64,000 nt of DNA from Thermobispora bispora DSM 43833 (GCF_000092645.1 NC_014165.1:1-64000); one strand, 5' to 3'; shown: positions 23,595 to 32,650, counted from the stretch's first letter. A program made the numbers and translations. The notes: generated from the sequence alone by a model not told the origin.

Positions 23595-24586
23595 CGCACC
23601 CCCAACCGCCTGCCGCCGCGGAGGAGCAGCACGAGGAAGATCGCGCTGCCGATCACGCCGAGCACGGTGGAGACCGGGATCTCGTACGGGAAGCGGATCA
23701 CCCGGCCGGCCACGTCGCAGAGCAGCACGAACAGCGCACCGGTGAGCGCGGTCGCCGGAAGGGCGTACCGCAGGTTGTCCCCGAGCGCGAGCGTCACCAG
23801 GTTGGGGACGATCAGGCTGACGAACGGGATCTCGCCGACCGTCACCACGACCACGGCGGTGATCACCGAGGCGAGCACCAGCCCGGTGTTCACCACCCGG
23901 TCGTACCGCACGCCGAGGTTGATCGCGAAGCTGCGGCCCATGCCGGCCACGGTGAACCGGTCGGCGTACAGGTAGCCGAGGAGGGTCACCGTGCCCGCGA
24001 TCCACAGCAGTTCGTAGCGGCCGCGCAGCACCGCCGAGAAGTCGCCCGAGGTCCACGCGCCGAGGGTCTGCAGCAGGTCGTACCGGTACGCGACGAACGT
24101 GGTGGCGGCGCCGATCACCCCGCCGAACATGATCCCGGCGAGGGGAACGAGGATCATGTCCCGGAAGGTGAGCCGCCGCAGCAGCGTCATGAAGACGAAG
24201 GTCCCGGCCAGCGCGCAGGCCACCGCGAGCGCCATCTTGACGATCACGGCCTCTCCCCCGGCGAACAGCGTCGCCACGAGCACGCCCAAGGTCGCCGACT
24301 CGGTGGTGCCCGCGGTGGAGGGGGACACGAAGCGGTTCCCGGTGATGTGCATCATCACCAGGCCGGCCACGCTCATCGCGGTCCCGGCGAGCAGTACGGC
24401 GAGCAGCCGCGGCAGCCGGGACTCGACGAGGAGGCGCACGTCCTCCTCCCGCGCGTGCAGCAGCCCGGCCGGGGTCATATCGCCGACGCCGATGAACAGC
24501 GAGGCGGCGGCCAGGGCGGCGAGCAGCACCACCCCGGCCGCCAGGTGCCACGCGCGGAGCCGGCCGGCGGACGACGGCTTTCGCAT
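23591..24586 (-). CDS. Ferric-siderophore ABC transporter permease (first subunit)
   Basis: This permease of about 330 residues belongs to the FecCD family (YclN/FatD type), with about nine membrane helices. It carries GTTESATLGVLVATLFAGG near residue 93 and the coupling loop GEIPFVSLIVPNLVTLALGDN near 255. Two overlapping starts exist, GTG at 24589 and ATG at 24586, both fused to the stop of the binding-protein gene; either gives coupled translation. The stop overlaps the next permease start by 4 bp. Confidence 0.94.
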   Translation of the reverse strand: MRKPSSAGRLRAWHLAAGVVLLAALAAASLFIGVGDMTPAGLLHAREEDVRLLVESRLPRLLAVLLAGTAMSVAGLVMMHITGNRFVSPSTAGTTESATLGVLVATLFAGGEAVIVKMALAVACALAGTFVFMTLLRRLTFRDMILVPLAGIMFGGVIGAATTFVAYRYDLLQTLGAWTSGDFSAVLRGRYELLWIAGTVTLLGYLYADRFTVAGMGRSFAINLGVRYDRVVNTGLVLASVITAVVVVTVGEIPFVSLIVPNLVTLALGDNLRYALPATALTGALFVLLCDVAGRVIRFPYEIPVSTVLGVIGSAIFLVLLLRGGRRLGVR

Positions 24587-25551
24587 CACGACAGGCTGTC
24601 GCCGACCGCCTTCACCATGTTCTCCACCGAGCTCAGGGCGTTCGGCGCGATGTACCAGGTGAAGGGGTCCAGGTAGATGATCTTGTTGTTCTTCGCGGCC
24701 TTGGTGCCGTTGACGAGCGCGTTGTCGAGCACCTTCTGGGCGGGCTGGCCCTCCTCCCCGATCGCCGCGTCGCGGTCGATGACGTAGAGCAGGTCGGGGT
24801 CGGTCTTGGCGATGAACTCGGCGGTGATCGCCTCACCGTGGGTGTCCACCTTGAGGTTCGGGTCGGCCGGCTTCACCCCGATCACGTCGTGGATGAGGCC
24901 GAACCGGGAGCCTGGCCCGAAGGCGCTCATCTTGCCGCCGGTGGTGAGCACGATCAGCCCGGTGCGGTCGCCGGCCTTGGCCTTGGTCTCCTGCACGGCC
25001 GCGTCGATCGCGTCGAGCCGCTGCTTGACCTCGGCCTCCTTGCCGAAGATGGCGCCGATCGCCTCCATGCGCTGCCGGAAGCTGCCGAGGAAGTCGGAGA
25101 AGTCGATGCTGAGGTCGACGGTGCGGGCGATCTTCGTCAGCTCTCCGTACGCGGCGGCGGACCGGGCGGCGACGATGATCAGGTCAGGGCTGAGCGAGTT
25201 GACCTTCTCGTAGTCCGGCTCGAACAGCGAGCCGACCTTGGGGTACTCGTCGCCCGCGTACTTGGCGAGGTTGTCCGGGAGGTTCTCCACCGAGGGCACC
25301 CCGGCCACCTTGACGCCGAGCTCGTCGAGGGTGGCGAGCACGCCCACGTCGAACACGATCACCTTCTGCGGGTTCTTGGGCACGCTCGTGCTGCCCTGAG
25401 CGTGGGCGACGGTCACCTGCTCCGCGGACTGCTGCGGGGTCGCGGCGGTGTCCCTCGAACCGGAGCGCTCACCGCCGCACGCGGCGAGGACCAGCAGTGC
25501 TGGCACCAGCATCAATGCGAACAAACGGCGTACTAGGGGCTGGGAACGCAC
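24586..25551 (-). CDS. Siderophore-binding lipoprotein
   Basis: The 321-residue protein is an exported substrate-binding lipoprotein. The signal peptide (MRSQPLVRRLFALMLVPALL) ends in a lipobox VLAACGG with cysteine at about residue 25. The mature part has the TroA/FhuD two-lobe fold signatures: NPQKVIVFDVGVLATLDELG near 60, NSLSPDLIIVAARSA near 118 and FIAKTDPDLLYVIDRD near 245. Similarity is to the YclQ/FatB/CeuE group that binds ferric catecholates such as petrobactin-type compounds; the exact ligand is unknown. It is first in the operon and lies under an iron box 25 bases from its start. Confidence 0.94.
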   Translation of the reverse strand: MRSQPLVRRLFALMLVPALLVLAACGGERSGSRDTAATPQQSAEQVTVAHAQGSTSVPKNPQKVIVFDVGVLATLDELGVKVAGVPSVENLPDNLAKYAGDEYPKVGSLFEPDYEKVNSLSPDLIIVAARSAAAYGELTKIARTVDLSIDFSDFLGSFRQRMEAIGAIFGKEAEVKQRLDAIDAAVQETKAKAGDRTGLIVLTTGGKMSAFGPGSRFGLIHDVIGVKPADPNLKVDTHGEAITAEFIAKTDPDLLYVIDRDAAIGEEGQPAQKVLDNALVNGTKAAKNNKIIYLDPFTWYIAPNALSSVENMVKAVGDSLS

Positions 25552-25575
25552 AGAACCTCCAAGGGCGAACCGAGG

Positions 25576-25594
25576 TTAGGTAAGGCAAACCTAA
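25576..25594 (-). promoter_or_regulatory. DtxR/IdeR iron box
   Basis: TTAGGTAAGGCAAACCTAA matches the IdeR/DmdR consensus TTAGGTTAGGCTAACCTAA at 17 of 19 positions and is nearly palindromic. It lies 25 bases upstream of the binding-protein start codon, so iron-loaded IdeR should repress the whole importer operon. Confidence 0.93.
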
Positions 25595-26117
25595 TATGCG
25601 TCCGATCCGCTCTGTCACCCACCCCCACTCTTCACGCCAAGTGCAACCCATGGACCGCTGTGCGCAGAGGTCGTCGTGATGTGGTGCTCCGGGGGTGTCC
25701 CGCAGGCCGCCGTGCCGAATGTGCCGGCACGGCTCCGCGGAGACCGGTCGAGGATCGCCAGGAGCGAAGGGCGCGCTCCAGGGCCTGTGCTCACGGCTGC
25801 CGGGAGCGCGGTGCCGCCGTCGCCCGGACGGTGGCGAGGACACCGAGAGGACGGCGGTCAGGCGGAGCATGGACCGGAGGTCCGGACGCCGGGAATTCGC
25901 TGAGACGTGACGGCGCTCGTGGCTCGGCGTGGCGAAGAGGCGTGAGATTTCCGCGGATCACTTTGTGGCCGACCCATTTCGGTTTTCGTCTCCGGTGGAT
26001 AATGCCCAGGGCATTGTCACGGTCTGTCGATTTGGTCAGTGAATGCTGCCTTGGTCGCGATGATCGGATCCGCTTATCGTCCTTGTAGGGCATTCGTGGC
26101 AGACGAGGGGGCGAATA
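25595..26117. other. Intergenic region between divergent siderophore operon and coiled-coil gene
   Basis: This stretch of about 520 bases has no supported gene. Its right part (25950–26100) is clearly less GC-rich than the surroundings, including TTTGGTCAGTGAATG and CGCTTATCG, and probably carries the promoter of the gene at 26118. Confidence 0.4.
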
Positions 26118-26618
26118 GTGGAAACCGAAGCTTCTTCCGGCCGGGACACGTCATTTTTGAAGAATTTCCTTCGGGTGCTGACCGGCCGCGAACTGCGGGA
26201 GCTGCGCGAGGAGAGACGCAGATTCCTCGACGACAAGAACGCGCTGCTGGCCGAGCTCAGGAGCGTCGTCGACGAAGCGAATCGCGTGACAACAGCGCTG
26301 AGAGAGACGGCTGATGAGGCCGTGAATGAAATCAAGAAGGCGGTCGAGGAAATCCAGCAGGAAACCGATTCCGCCCCCAGCATGGGCGAGCGCCTCTCTC
26401 ACGAGCTGCTTCAGCACTGGAAGCAGGAAAGGAACTGGAACACGAGCGCCATCATGAGCCTCGAGGCGCTGGCCGTGAACGGGAAAACGGATCTCGCCCA
26501 GTGGGCTGCAGCCGAGCTCCGAAATGGCGGCACGATCAGTCTCGGCAGGGACGCCAAGAAGCGGCTCATTTTGCTGTCGGAAGGAAAGGTGACCCCCGGC
26601 GCAGGGGCAAGACGGTGA
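26118..26618 (+). CDS. Unknown coiled-coil protein
   Basis: I do not recognise this 166-residue protein. Residues about 24–85 are highly charged and heptad-like (ELRELREERRRFLDDKNALL, then LRETADEAVNEIKKAVEEI), predicting a long coiled coil. Residues about 100–150 form a separate helical part (LSHELLQHWKQERNWNTSAI, then LAVNGKTDLAQWAAAELRNG). There is no signal peptide or membrane segment. The start is GTG at 26118 after GAGGGGG. Codon use is less GC-biased than the replication genes. Its stop overlaps a possible small frame downstream (GTGA). Confidence 0.7.
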   Translation: METEASSGRDTSFLKNFLRVLTGRELRELREERRRFLDDKNALLAELRSVVDEANRVTTALRETADEAVNEIKKAVEEIQQETDSAPSMGERLSHELLQHWKQERNWNTSAIMSLEALAVNGKTDLAQWAAAELRNGGTISLGRDAKKRLILLSEGKVTPGAGARR

Positions 26619-27245
26619 GCCCGTCGAACGGCCGGACTCCTCCGGCATCGGCTGGCGGAGGCAACGGGACCGGGCTGACGCACGGCCAGCCGCCGGCGTT
26701 GGACTTCTCCTCGAACCCGTCTGGGCCGGAGTCCGTGAACCCGGCTGTGTTGCCGGAGTCCTCGAACGGCGTCACGGCACCCTCACCCGAGCACGGGGAG
26801 TCACCCGCACCGGCGGTGGAGATCCGACCGTCGCAGTGAGACGCGACCGGTCCGTCGCCGGGGCCGTGAACGCGACCGATGCACCGTTCCAAGGCGGTGG
26901 CGCTGCCCCGAAGACCGCCGCGGTCGGCTGACACATGGACAAGAGGGGCGGCTTTGACTCCGGGTCCGGGGCGGCGGCTCCGGCGGGTTCTGACCCGGCC
27001 ATGGCGCGGGCGGTGGCGGAGCTCGCCGGTGCATGAGCTGCGGTCCACCCGGCCTGCACTCCGCGCATGGACCGCGGTTCACATCTGCGGAGATTGTGTG
27101 TGGAGGGCGCCGCCGCGTTCGCCGGGCGCGGGGCCGTACCCGGCGGCGGGGCTCCGGCGGACGGGGTGATCGGCTTCCCGCGTCCGCCAGAGCCGCTCGC
27201 CGCTGAACGGCATCGCCCCCACATCAGAGCCCGACGCGGTCGAGG
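26615..27245 (+). pseudogene. Possible decayed coding region (short frames in succession)
   Basis: A 74-codon frame (26615–26839) starts with GTG overlapping the stop of the coiled-coil gene. It encodes a Pro/Ser/Gly-rich sequence with no domain. Beyond its stop, other short stretches look protein-like, with high third-position GC, but in changing frames: one ending AAPKTAAVG near 26930, and one starting at ATG 26936 and reading MDKRGGFDSG…ARAVAELAGA. The pattern is compatible with a low-complexity gene broken by frameshifts, or simply with chance open frames in GC-rich DNA. No function is proposed. Confidence 0.3.
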
Positions 27246-28928
27246 TCACTTGGGGAACCTGAACGATCTGAGAATGTCGTCGACCTGGGCTCTGCGCTCG
27301 GCCGGCAACTCATCGATCAAAATGGTGAGCCGGGTCACCGGAAGCACCAGGATCTCGGTCTCGACCGTCGTGCCGCTCTTGCAATAGCTCTTGGCCTTCC
27401 GATAGTAGGCTTTGCGGTCCCCGATACGGTACAGGCCGGACTTGAGCATTCGCCCGGGCCGTGCGAGCGGGTCGGACTCCCCGCACGGGCCATAAGGGTT
27501 CCGAGTACCGGTGATCTCGTCTGGGTCGCTGATGTCTTCCAGCCGGAATTCTCCGGCATCGTCCTGCCAGGGCCAGATCGCCATGCCGTATTGATGGCAG
27601 AACCAGTACTCGTCGTCCTCCTTGTCTTTAGGACGCAGGCAGAAGGCGTTGATGTCATGCGTGTTGTTAGGGAAGTACATCCAGTCGTCCGGCAGGACGA
27701 ACGAATAGCCTTGCACCATCGTCACCCTTCGGCCGGCACGCGCAGAGGGCGTCGGGGACGCGGTGACCGGAGAAGCCGGCGCGGTTATCGAGGCCTCCGC
27801 AGGGATCGCGGTCGGCTGACCCGCGGCTGCTGGGCTCTGCACGGCACCGGCGACGGGTGATGCCGGGGGTTGCCTGCGCGCGGCCGCCTGCTGATCGGTA
27901 TCTCGACCGGCTCCGAATACGGTGACCGCACCGATCAACGCCGCGCATGCCACCGTCACGGCGACCGCCAGGCCCAGGCTCCGCCATGGCCGCCGCCGAC
28001 CGGGAACGATCCAATCCGTCTCCTCCGGCGCGGGCATCACCCAGGTCTGGTCGAGAAGGCGGGTGACCTCCTCCTCCGCACTCCCGGATGCCTCTGCGTC
28101 CGGGCGCCAGATCCGGCTCACGGACTCGAGGAGGTGGGCCGCGTCGGGCCGCTCGCCGGGATCCTTCGCCAGCGCCTTCGCCACGAGATCCTTTAGAGGC
28201 TCCGGCACTCCTTCGAGGTCGGGAGCGTCGGTCAACACGCGCATGGCGATGACCTCCGGCCGCCCTCTGCCAAAGGCCGTCCGGCCCGTGGCCGCGTACA
28301 GCACGAGCAGGCCCCACCCGTAGACATCGGCAGGCGGCCCTACCTCGGCACCGCGATACTCTTCCGGGCTGATCCAGCCGGGTGATCCGACGAGCACTCC
28401 AGTACGGGTAAGGCTGGTCTCGTCCACCAGGCGAGCGATGCCCATATCGACGAGACGCGGGCCGCTCGGGGAGAGGATGACGTTGGACGGCTTCAGATCG
28501 CGATGCACGACTCCGGCGGCATGCGTCGCCTTTATCGCCTCGGCAAGGCCCGCCGCGAGCGCCAGCAACTGATCGCCGGTGAGCGGCCCCGCCGCTGTGA
28601 CGTGCTGTTCCAGCGTCGGCCCGGGGACGTACTCCGTCGCGAGCCATGGCCGCTTCGCATCGACGTCCGCGTCGAGCAAGCGCACCGTGCAGGTGCCCGC
28701 AACGCGTCGCAGGACCACGACCTCACGGGCGAAGCGGGCGCGGAACTCACTGTCGTGCGCCAGCTCGGGGTGCACCAGCTTGACGGCCGCACGGCGGCCA
28801 CGGGCATCGATACCTGCGTACACGACGCCCATGCCGCCCGCGCCGAGGCGGTGCGTGATGCGGAACGGACCGACGCGACGCGGCAGGTCATCCGCGTCTT
28901 GCACTGCGGAGTAAGGACCGACGCCCAT
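27246..28928 (-). CDS. Membrane Ser/Thr protein kinase with extracellular sensor domain (paralogue 1)
   Basis: This 560-residue Hanks-type kinase has the glycine loop LGAGGMGVVYAG near residue 29, catalytic lysine in AAVKLV near 50, the HRDLKPSN catalytic loop near 143 and the activation loop ending SPEEY. The usual DFG is DMG (LVDMGIARL), keeping the metal-binding aspartate. One membrane helix (LGLAVAVTVACAALIGAVTV, about 320–340) is followed by a Pro/Ala/Ser linker. An extracellular domain of about 160 residues has several cysteines (FCLRPKD, WFCHQYG, YGPCGES, SYCKSGT). It is the second gene of a leftward pair, and its ATG lies 41 bp inside the preceding kinase gene. Ligand and substrates are unknown. 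Confidence 0.92.
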   Translation of the reverse strand: MGVGPYSAVQDADDLPRRVGPFRITHRLGAGGMGVVYAGIDARGRRAAVKLVHPELAHDSEFRARFAREVVVLRRVAGTCTVRLLDADVDAKRPWLATEYVPGPTLEQHVTAAGPLTGDQLLALAAGLAEAIKATHAAGVVHRDLKPSNVILSPSGPRLVDMGIARLVDETSLTRTGVLVGSPGWISPEEYRGAEVGPPADVYGWGLLVLYAATGRTAFGRGRPEVIAMRVLTDAPDLEGVPEPLKDLVAKALAKDPGERPDAAHLLESVSRIWRPDAEASGSAEEEVTRLLDQTWVMPAPEETDWIVPGRRRPWRSLGLAVAVTVACAALIGAVTVFGAGRDTDQQAAARRQPPASPVAGAVQSPAAAGQPTAIPAEASITAPASPVTASPTPSARAGRRVTMVQGYSFVLPDDWMYFPNNTHDINAFCLRPKDKEDDEYWFCHQYGMAIWPWQDDAGEFRLEDISDPDEITGTRNPYGPCGESDPLARPGRMLKSGLYRIGDRKAYYRKAKSYCKSGTTVETEILVLPVTRLTILIDELPAERRAQVDDILRSFRFPK

Positions 28929-30612
28929 GGCTTACGTAACTTCGATTACTTGGCGCTACCGGATTTGTTAATCGTCCCTGGTATTCGTATTTTCTGCCGA
29001 ATGATCCAACGATGAGGTTCATATCCGATTCGGCGACACGGTGCCCGATGATCAGGCTGTCCAGTGCGCGAATATAGGCGGAATATGCCGTGAATGTTCG
29101 ATCATTCTTACATATAACCTGGTACTTTCGGAATTCGTATGCGTGGCCAACGTTGTTAAAGCGCAATTCGCGCTGGTCAACGGAGATTCCGTGCATATCA
29201 GCACAGTAGGTTCCACCTAATGAAAATCCCAAGGGGAAGGTATGCTCCGGGATATCGAGGTTGATTTCCCGCCCCACCCCGACTCCGTAGGCGATGATCA
29301 CCCCACGCGCTGCGCAGTCCGGCGAATCCGGTGGGCGAACGCAGGTCTCGCCACCGCTCGCGCCAGCCTCTTTCGTGACCGTCCAGCCGGGTGGGTGCAG
29401 GAAGAGCCACCCGTCGGCGCTCCGGGCTCGCACCGCGTACCGCGTGGCATCGCTCGCCGGGGTGGTCCCGCTAGCGGACGCCGTGACGGTCGATGACGGC
29501 GTCGACACGGGCGAGGTGGATACCGCCGGTGGGGCGGACAGAGCGGTCCCGCGCACCTGAGGCTGCGCCCGAGGCCCGGCCTCTGTCGCGACCGGCCCAC
29601 CCGGCAGCCCGGTGACGGCCAAGGCGCCCGCGCCGAGCACGGCCATGCCCAGCATTGCGGCCAGTGCCGGCACCACGAGCCGGCGGCGTGCGGGTGCGGG
29701 GACTCGCCATTCCGGTTCGTCCGTCGCGGGCATGACCCACGTGCGTTCCAAGAAACGGGTGACATCCTCGGCCTCCGCTTCCACGGCCCGCCATGCGCGC
29801 CGGCACCCCTCCCGGATGGCGGCGAGATCCGGACGGCGCTCCGGTTCCTTGGCCAATGCGCTGCGGACCAGCTCATCCAGAGGGGCGGGAACGCCGCTGA
29901 CCTCGGGGACCTCGGTGAGCACCCGTGTCGCGAGGACCTCCGGGCGTCCGGTGCCGAAGGGCGGCCGCCCGGTGGCGGCGTACAGCACGAGCAACGCCCA
30001 GCCGTACACGTCGGCGGCCGGTCCCACCTCGTCCCCCCGATACTCCTCCGGGCTGATCCAGCCGGGAGAACCGACCACCATCCCGGTGCGGGTGAGGCTC
30101 GTCTGGTCCAGCGCCCTGGCTATGCCCAAGTCGATCAGCCGCGGCCCGATGGGCGAGAGGATGAGGTTGGACGGCTTCAGGTCCCGATGCACCACATTGA
30201 CGTCGTGCAGCGAGCCGATGGCCTCGGCGAGCGCCGCCGCGAAGCCGATCACTTCCTGCTCGCCGAGCGGGCCCTGTTTGGCGATCCGCTGGGTGAGCGT
30301 CGGTCCCGGGACGTACTCGGTGGCCAGCCACGGCTCGGCGGCATCGGGGTCCGCGGCGAGCATGCGGGCCACGAACTCGCCCTGCACACGCCCGAGCAGA
30401 GCGATCTCCCGCCGGAACCGTTCCCGAAACTCACGATCACGCGCCAGCTCAGGGTGGACCCGCTTGACCGCGACCCGGCGCCCCTGGTCGTCCACCGCCG
30501 CGAAAACGGTACCCATGCCGCCGACGCCGAGACGGTGCACGAGCCTGTAGGGGCCGATGACGCGCGGATCGTCCTCACGCAACGGCGTGGGTTCTTGATC
30601 AGCCATGGGCAC
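28888..30612 (-). CDS. Membrane Ser/Thr protein kinase with extracellular sensor domain (paralogue 2)
   Basis: The 574-residue product is a close paralogue of the downstream kinase. The N-terminal domain has LGVGGMGTVFAA near residue 28, lysine in VAVKRVHPEL near 50, HRDLKPSNLILS near 143 and SPEEY. Here DFG is DLG (LIDLGIARA). A membrane helix (VVPALAAMLGMAVLGAGALAV) near 315–335 leads to a Ser/Thr/Pro linker and an exterior domain. That domain has its own cysteine set (ETCVRPPDSPDC, GGTYCADM, YQVICKND), dissimilar in sequence to paralogue 1. Kinase halves are conserved and sensors diverged, as expected after duplication. Its last ~13 codons overlap the next gene's start. Confidence 0.92.
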   Translation of the reverse strand: MPMADQEPTPLREDDPRVIGPYRLVHRLGVGGMGTVFAAVDDQGRRVAVKRVHPELARDREFRERFRREIALLGRVQGEFVARMLAADPDAAEPWLATEYVPGPTLTQRIAKQGPLGEQEVIGFAAALAEAIGSLHDVNVVHRDLKPSNLILSPIGPRLIDLGIARALDQTSLTRTGMVVGSPGWISPEEYRGDEVGPAADVYGWALLVLYAATGRPPFGTGRPEVLATRVLTEVPEVSGVPAPLDELVRSALAKEPERRPDLAAIREGCRRAWRAVEAEAEDVTRFLERTWVMPATDEPEWRVPAPARRRLVVPALAAMLGMAVLGAGALAVTGLPGGPVATEAGPRAQPQVRGTALSAPPAVSTSPVSTPSSTVTASASGTTPASDATRYAVRARSADGWLFLHPPGWTVTKEAGASGGETCVRPPDSPDCAARGVIIAYGVGVGREINLDIPEHTFPLGFSLGGTYCADMHGISVDQRELRFNNVGHAYEFRKYQVICKNDRTFTAYSAYIRALDSLIIGHRVAESDMNLIVGSFGRKYEYQGRLTNPVAPSNRSYVSHGRRSLLRSARRG

Positions 30613-31385
30613 ACCCCTACGGCCGACCTGGACAACCGACGCCCATGTCCGCGTTGGTGCAGCGGTAGGCCCAGATGCGGATGTCCGGCCTTCTCCCCAA
30701 CTTCGCTTGTCGTGATCTAGTGGACTTAGCGTAGCAGCAGCACTCGTGAACTAACAACACACATCTGTTGGGTGCAAACCAGAGTCTCTCGGGTGAGGAG
30801 GGGTGAGATCCGGAGTAGGTCGTCGTCCACCGGGCTGAGCGCGATCGGCTCGACATGCTGCGCAGCTACAAGAACAGCACCCCGGCTCGATTACCGGAAC
30901 GGGGGTGACCATCGGGGCGGCCGACCGCAACCACAACCTGCCGATCGATACCGGCATCTTCCCTACTTCGACGGCGAGACATACGGGTATACCGGCTCGC
31001 CGTGAACCCCCTGGTCCGCCCGGCTCGTCTGTAACGGGTGAACCGGGTGGTGGCGCGCGGGGCCCGCGGGCTCCGCGCCGTCGTGGCCGGCGGTGGGCCG
31101 GCCTCGCGGTGCGTCGGTCGGCCCGCCCGGCCTGGCGGTCGCCGCTCCGGCCGGGGGCCGGGGTGAGCCGGACGCTCCGGCGGGCTGCGCGCTCGCAGGG
31201 ATTCCTTATAAGAAAGCGGTCACGTGCGAGCAGCGGTCACGCGCCGGGTGCCGCCGATGGCTCGGGGACGGTGGCGGTGTTCCGCGGCGTACGGCACGGC
31301 ACGGCGGCGAGGGGGCCGGCGGTGGGCGACCGGCGGCCGCGGCGACGGGTCCGGCGGGTGGCCGGCCGCTGCGACGGAGGCCGGG
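30613..31385. other. Long intergenic region upstream of the kinase pair
   Basis: About 770 bases without a supported gene. The left 300 bases are moderately GC and hold a candidate leftward promoter. A palindromic TTCCTTATAAGAAA lies at about 31202–31215. The right part is very GC-rich and ends at the stop of the leftward RsbW-like gene. Confidence 0.45.
30728..30757 (-). promoter_or_regulatory. Candidate promoter of the kinase pair
   Basis: Read leftward, TTGTTA (30757–30752) is followed by 18 bases and TACGCT (30733–30728), a reasonable primary-sigma promoter about 115 bases before the first kinase start. The assignment is by motif only. Confidence 0.35.
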
Positions 31386-32066
31386 TCAGGTGGCGCAGGT
31401 GAAGCCGGGCCGGGCGGGGGACACCGTCCGGCGGACGCCACCCGGCGGCATGGAGGCCGGCCTCGCGGGGGCGCCGTAGGCGGGGGCGGAGACCGGTTGG
31501 GTGCGTACGACCGCGGGCGGCACCGCGGACTCGGGAGGCGGAGGAGCGGTGAAACTCGCCCAGACCGCCTTGCCCGTGGGGAGCGGGCTCCACCCCCAGC
31601 GTTCGCTGATCCCGGCGACCACCTGCAGGCCCCGGCCGGTCTCGGCGGTGCGGTCGAGCGACCGGGGACGGGGCGGTTCGCTGCTCGGGTCGAGGACCAT
31701 GCAGAGCAGGGAGCGGGACACCCCGAACATCAGCAGGCGGATCGGGGTCAGGTGGGCGGTATTGCGCAGCCCATGGTTGATCGCGTTGGCCACGAGCTCG
31801 CAGACCACGAGCTCGACATCGTCCCGGACGTCCGGCATGTCCCAGCGGCGCAGCACGTCGACGACGAATCGCCGGGCCGTCCGCGGGGCGAGGATGTCGG
31901 TGCCGAGCTCGCAAACGGCGACGCGCACGTCGCCCCGTTGGCCGTGCGAGGTCCACGGCCAGGGCGTTTTGCCGGAAAAAACCTGTTTGAGGGTGGTCAG
32001 CCAGCGTTTGTGCCCATCGGGGGTTAATTCAGGATTTGAGACATGGGCTGTCCGATCAGCGGTCAT
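31386..32066 (-). CDS. RsbW/SpoIIAB-like ATP-binding regulatory protein
   Basis: The 226-residue protein has a GHKL (HATPase_c_2) domain at about residues 45–165. The N-box is VELVVCELVANAINHGL near 84, the region corresponding to G1 is LCMVLDPSSEPP near 122, and the G2-like ETGRGLQVVAGISERWGW is near 140. Family members are anti-sigma or anti-antisigma kinases, or loose regulators in partner-switching pathways. A Pro/Ala-rich tail of about 55 residues follows and ends PGFTCAT. No sigma factor or STAS gene is adjacent. ATG at 32066; a candidate promoter lies about 60 bases upstream. Confidence 0.87.
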   Translation of the reverse strand: MTADRTAHVSNPELTPDGHKRWLTTLKQVFSGKTPWPWTSHGQRGDVRVAVCELGTDILAPRTARRFVVDVLRRWDMPDVRDDVELVVCELVANAINHGLRNTAHLTPIRLLMFGVSRSLLCMVLDPSSEPPRPRSLDRTAETGRGLQVVAGISERWGWSPLPTGKAVWASFTAPPPPESAVPPAVVRTQPVSAPAYGAPARPASMPPGGVRRTVSPARPGFTCAT

Positions 32067-32123
32067 GGGGGAGCCCTAAGGACGGTGCGTCGCCGGAAGC
32101 AGGGGATGAGAGGGTGCAAGTAA

Positions 32124-32152
32124 ATATTGCTACCGCTGGTACCTCTGTGCAA
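32124..32152 (-). promoter_or_regulatory. Candidate promoter of the RsbW-like gene
   Basis: Read leftward, TTGCAC (32152–32147), a 17-base spacer and CAATAT (32129–32124) form a plausible primary-sigma promoter 58 bases before the ATG at 32066. Confidence 0.45.
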
Positions 32153-32595
32153 CTTCAGATGCACGTGCAGCTATGCGTGGTCGTTAGTGAAATTTTGACT
32201 AAATTGACGGATGGGGCACTTCGGGTGCCTGTGAAGCGGCGAAGATGCTGTTCTGTAGGGTGTTGCGGTGATTAGCCCGTTTTAGCTAGTCCGGCGGCAC
32301 CGGTGTAATCCGGCCGTACGGCAGGGCGGGCCGCCACCCGGATCACGGCCGGTGAGCGGGGTTCCGCCGGGCCATAACCAGCGGGAAGACGCGTGTCCGA
32401 AATCTCATCAAGCGTCACTTCAGCACATCGGATTCCCAGGGTTAACATGGGCGGGACCTGGGCATTCTGTCCTCGGCATGCTGCCGGATGAGCCGGAGAT
32501 CGCGCCGATGGAGGATGTCGGCAATCGGCGATTCGGCTCGTCCGATATGCCGGCCACCGGAGCCGGACGGGGAAGCCTTGCTAGGCTGCTGAGAC

Positions 32596-32628
32596 GTGAG
32601 ACTGGGCGCTGTCTCACGAGAGTGAGAC
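32596..32628. promoter_or_regulatory. Heptamer repeats GTGAGAC upstream of DLW-39
   Basis: GTGAGAC (32596–32602), its exact reverse complement GTCTCAC (32611–32617) and GTGAGAC again (32622–32628) lie 22 bases before the DLW-39 start. The first two can form a hairpin with an 8-base loop. The third is an alternative partner, so the site could be an operator or an RNA switch-like structure. Confidence 0.5.
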
Positions 32629-32650
32629 CGTCGAGAAGTGGGGTCAGACC

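Larger units (their letters stand above)
32067..32650. other. Intergenic region with divergent promoters, unusually AT-rich core
   Basis: This 584-bp gap lies between the leftward RsbW-like gene and rightward DLW-39. The part at 32110–32290 is clearly more AT-rich than the genome norm. It contains a candidate leftward promoter, and the heptamer repeats at 32596–32628 close the region. No gene is supported. Confidence 0.5.
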
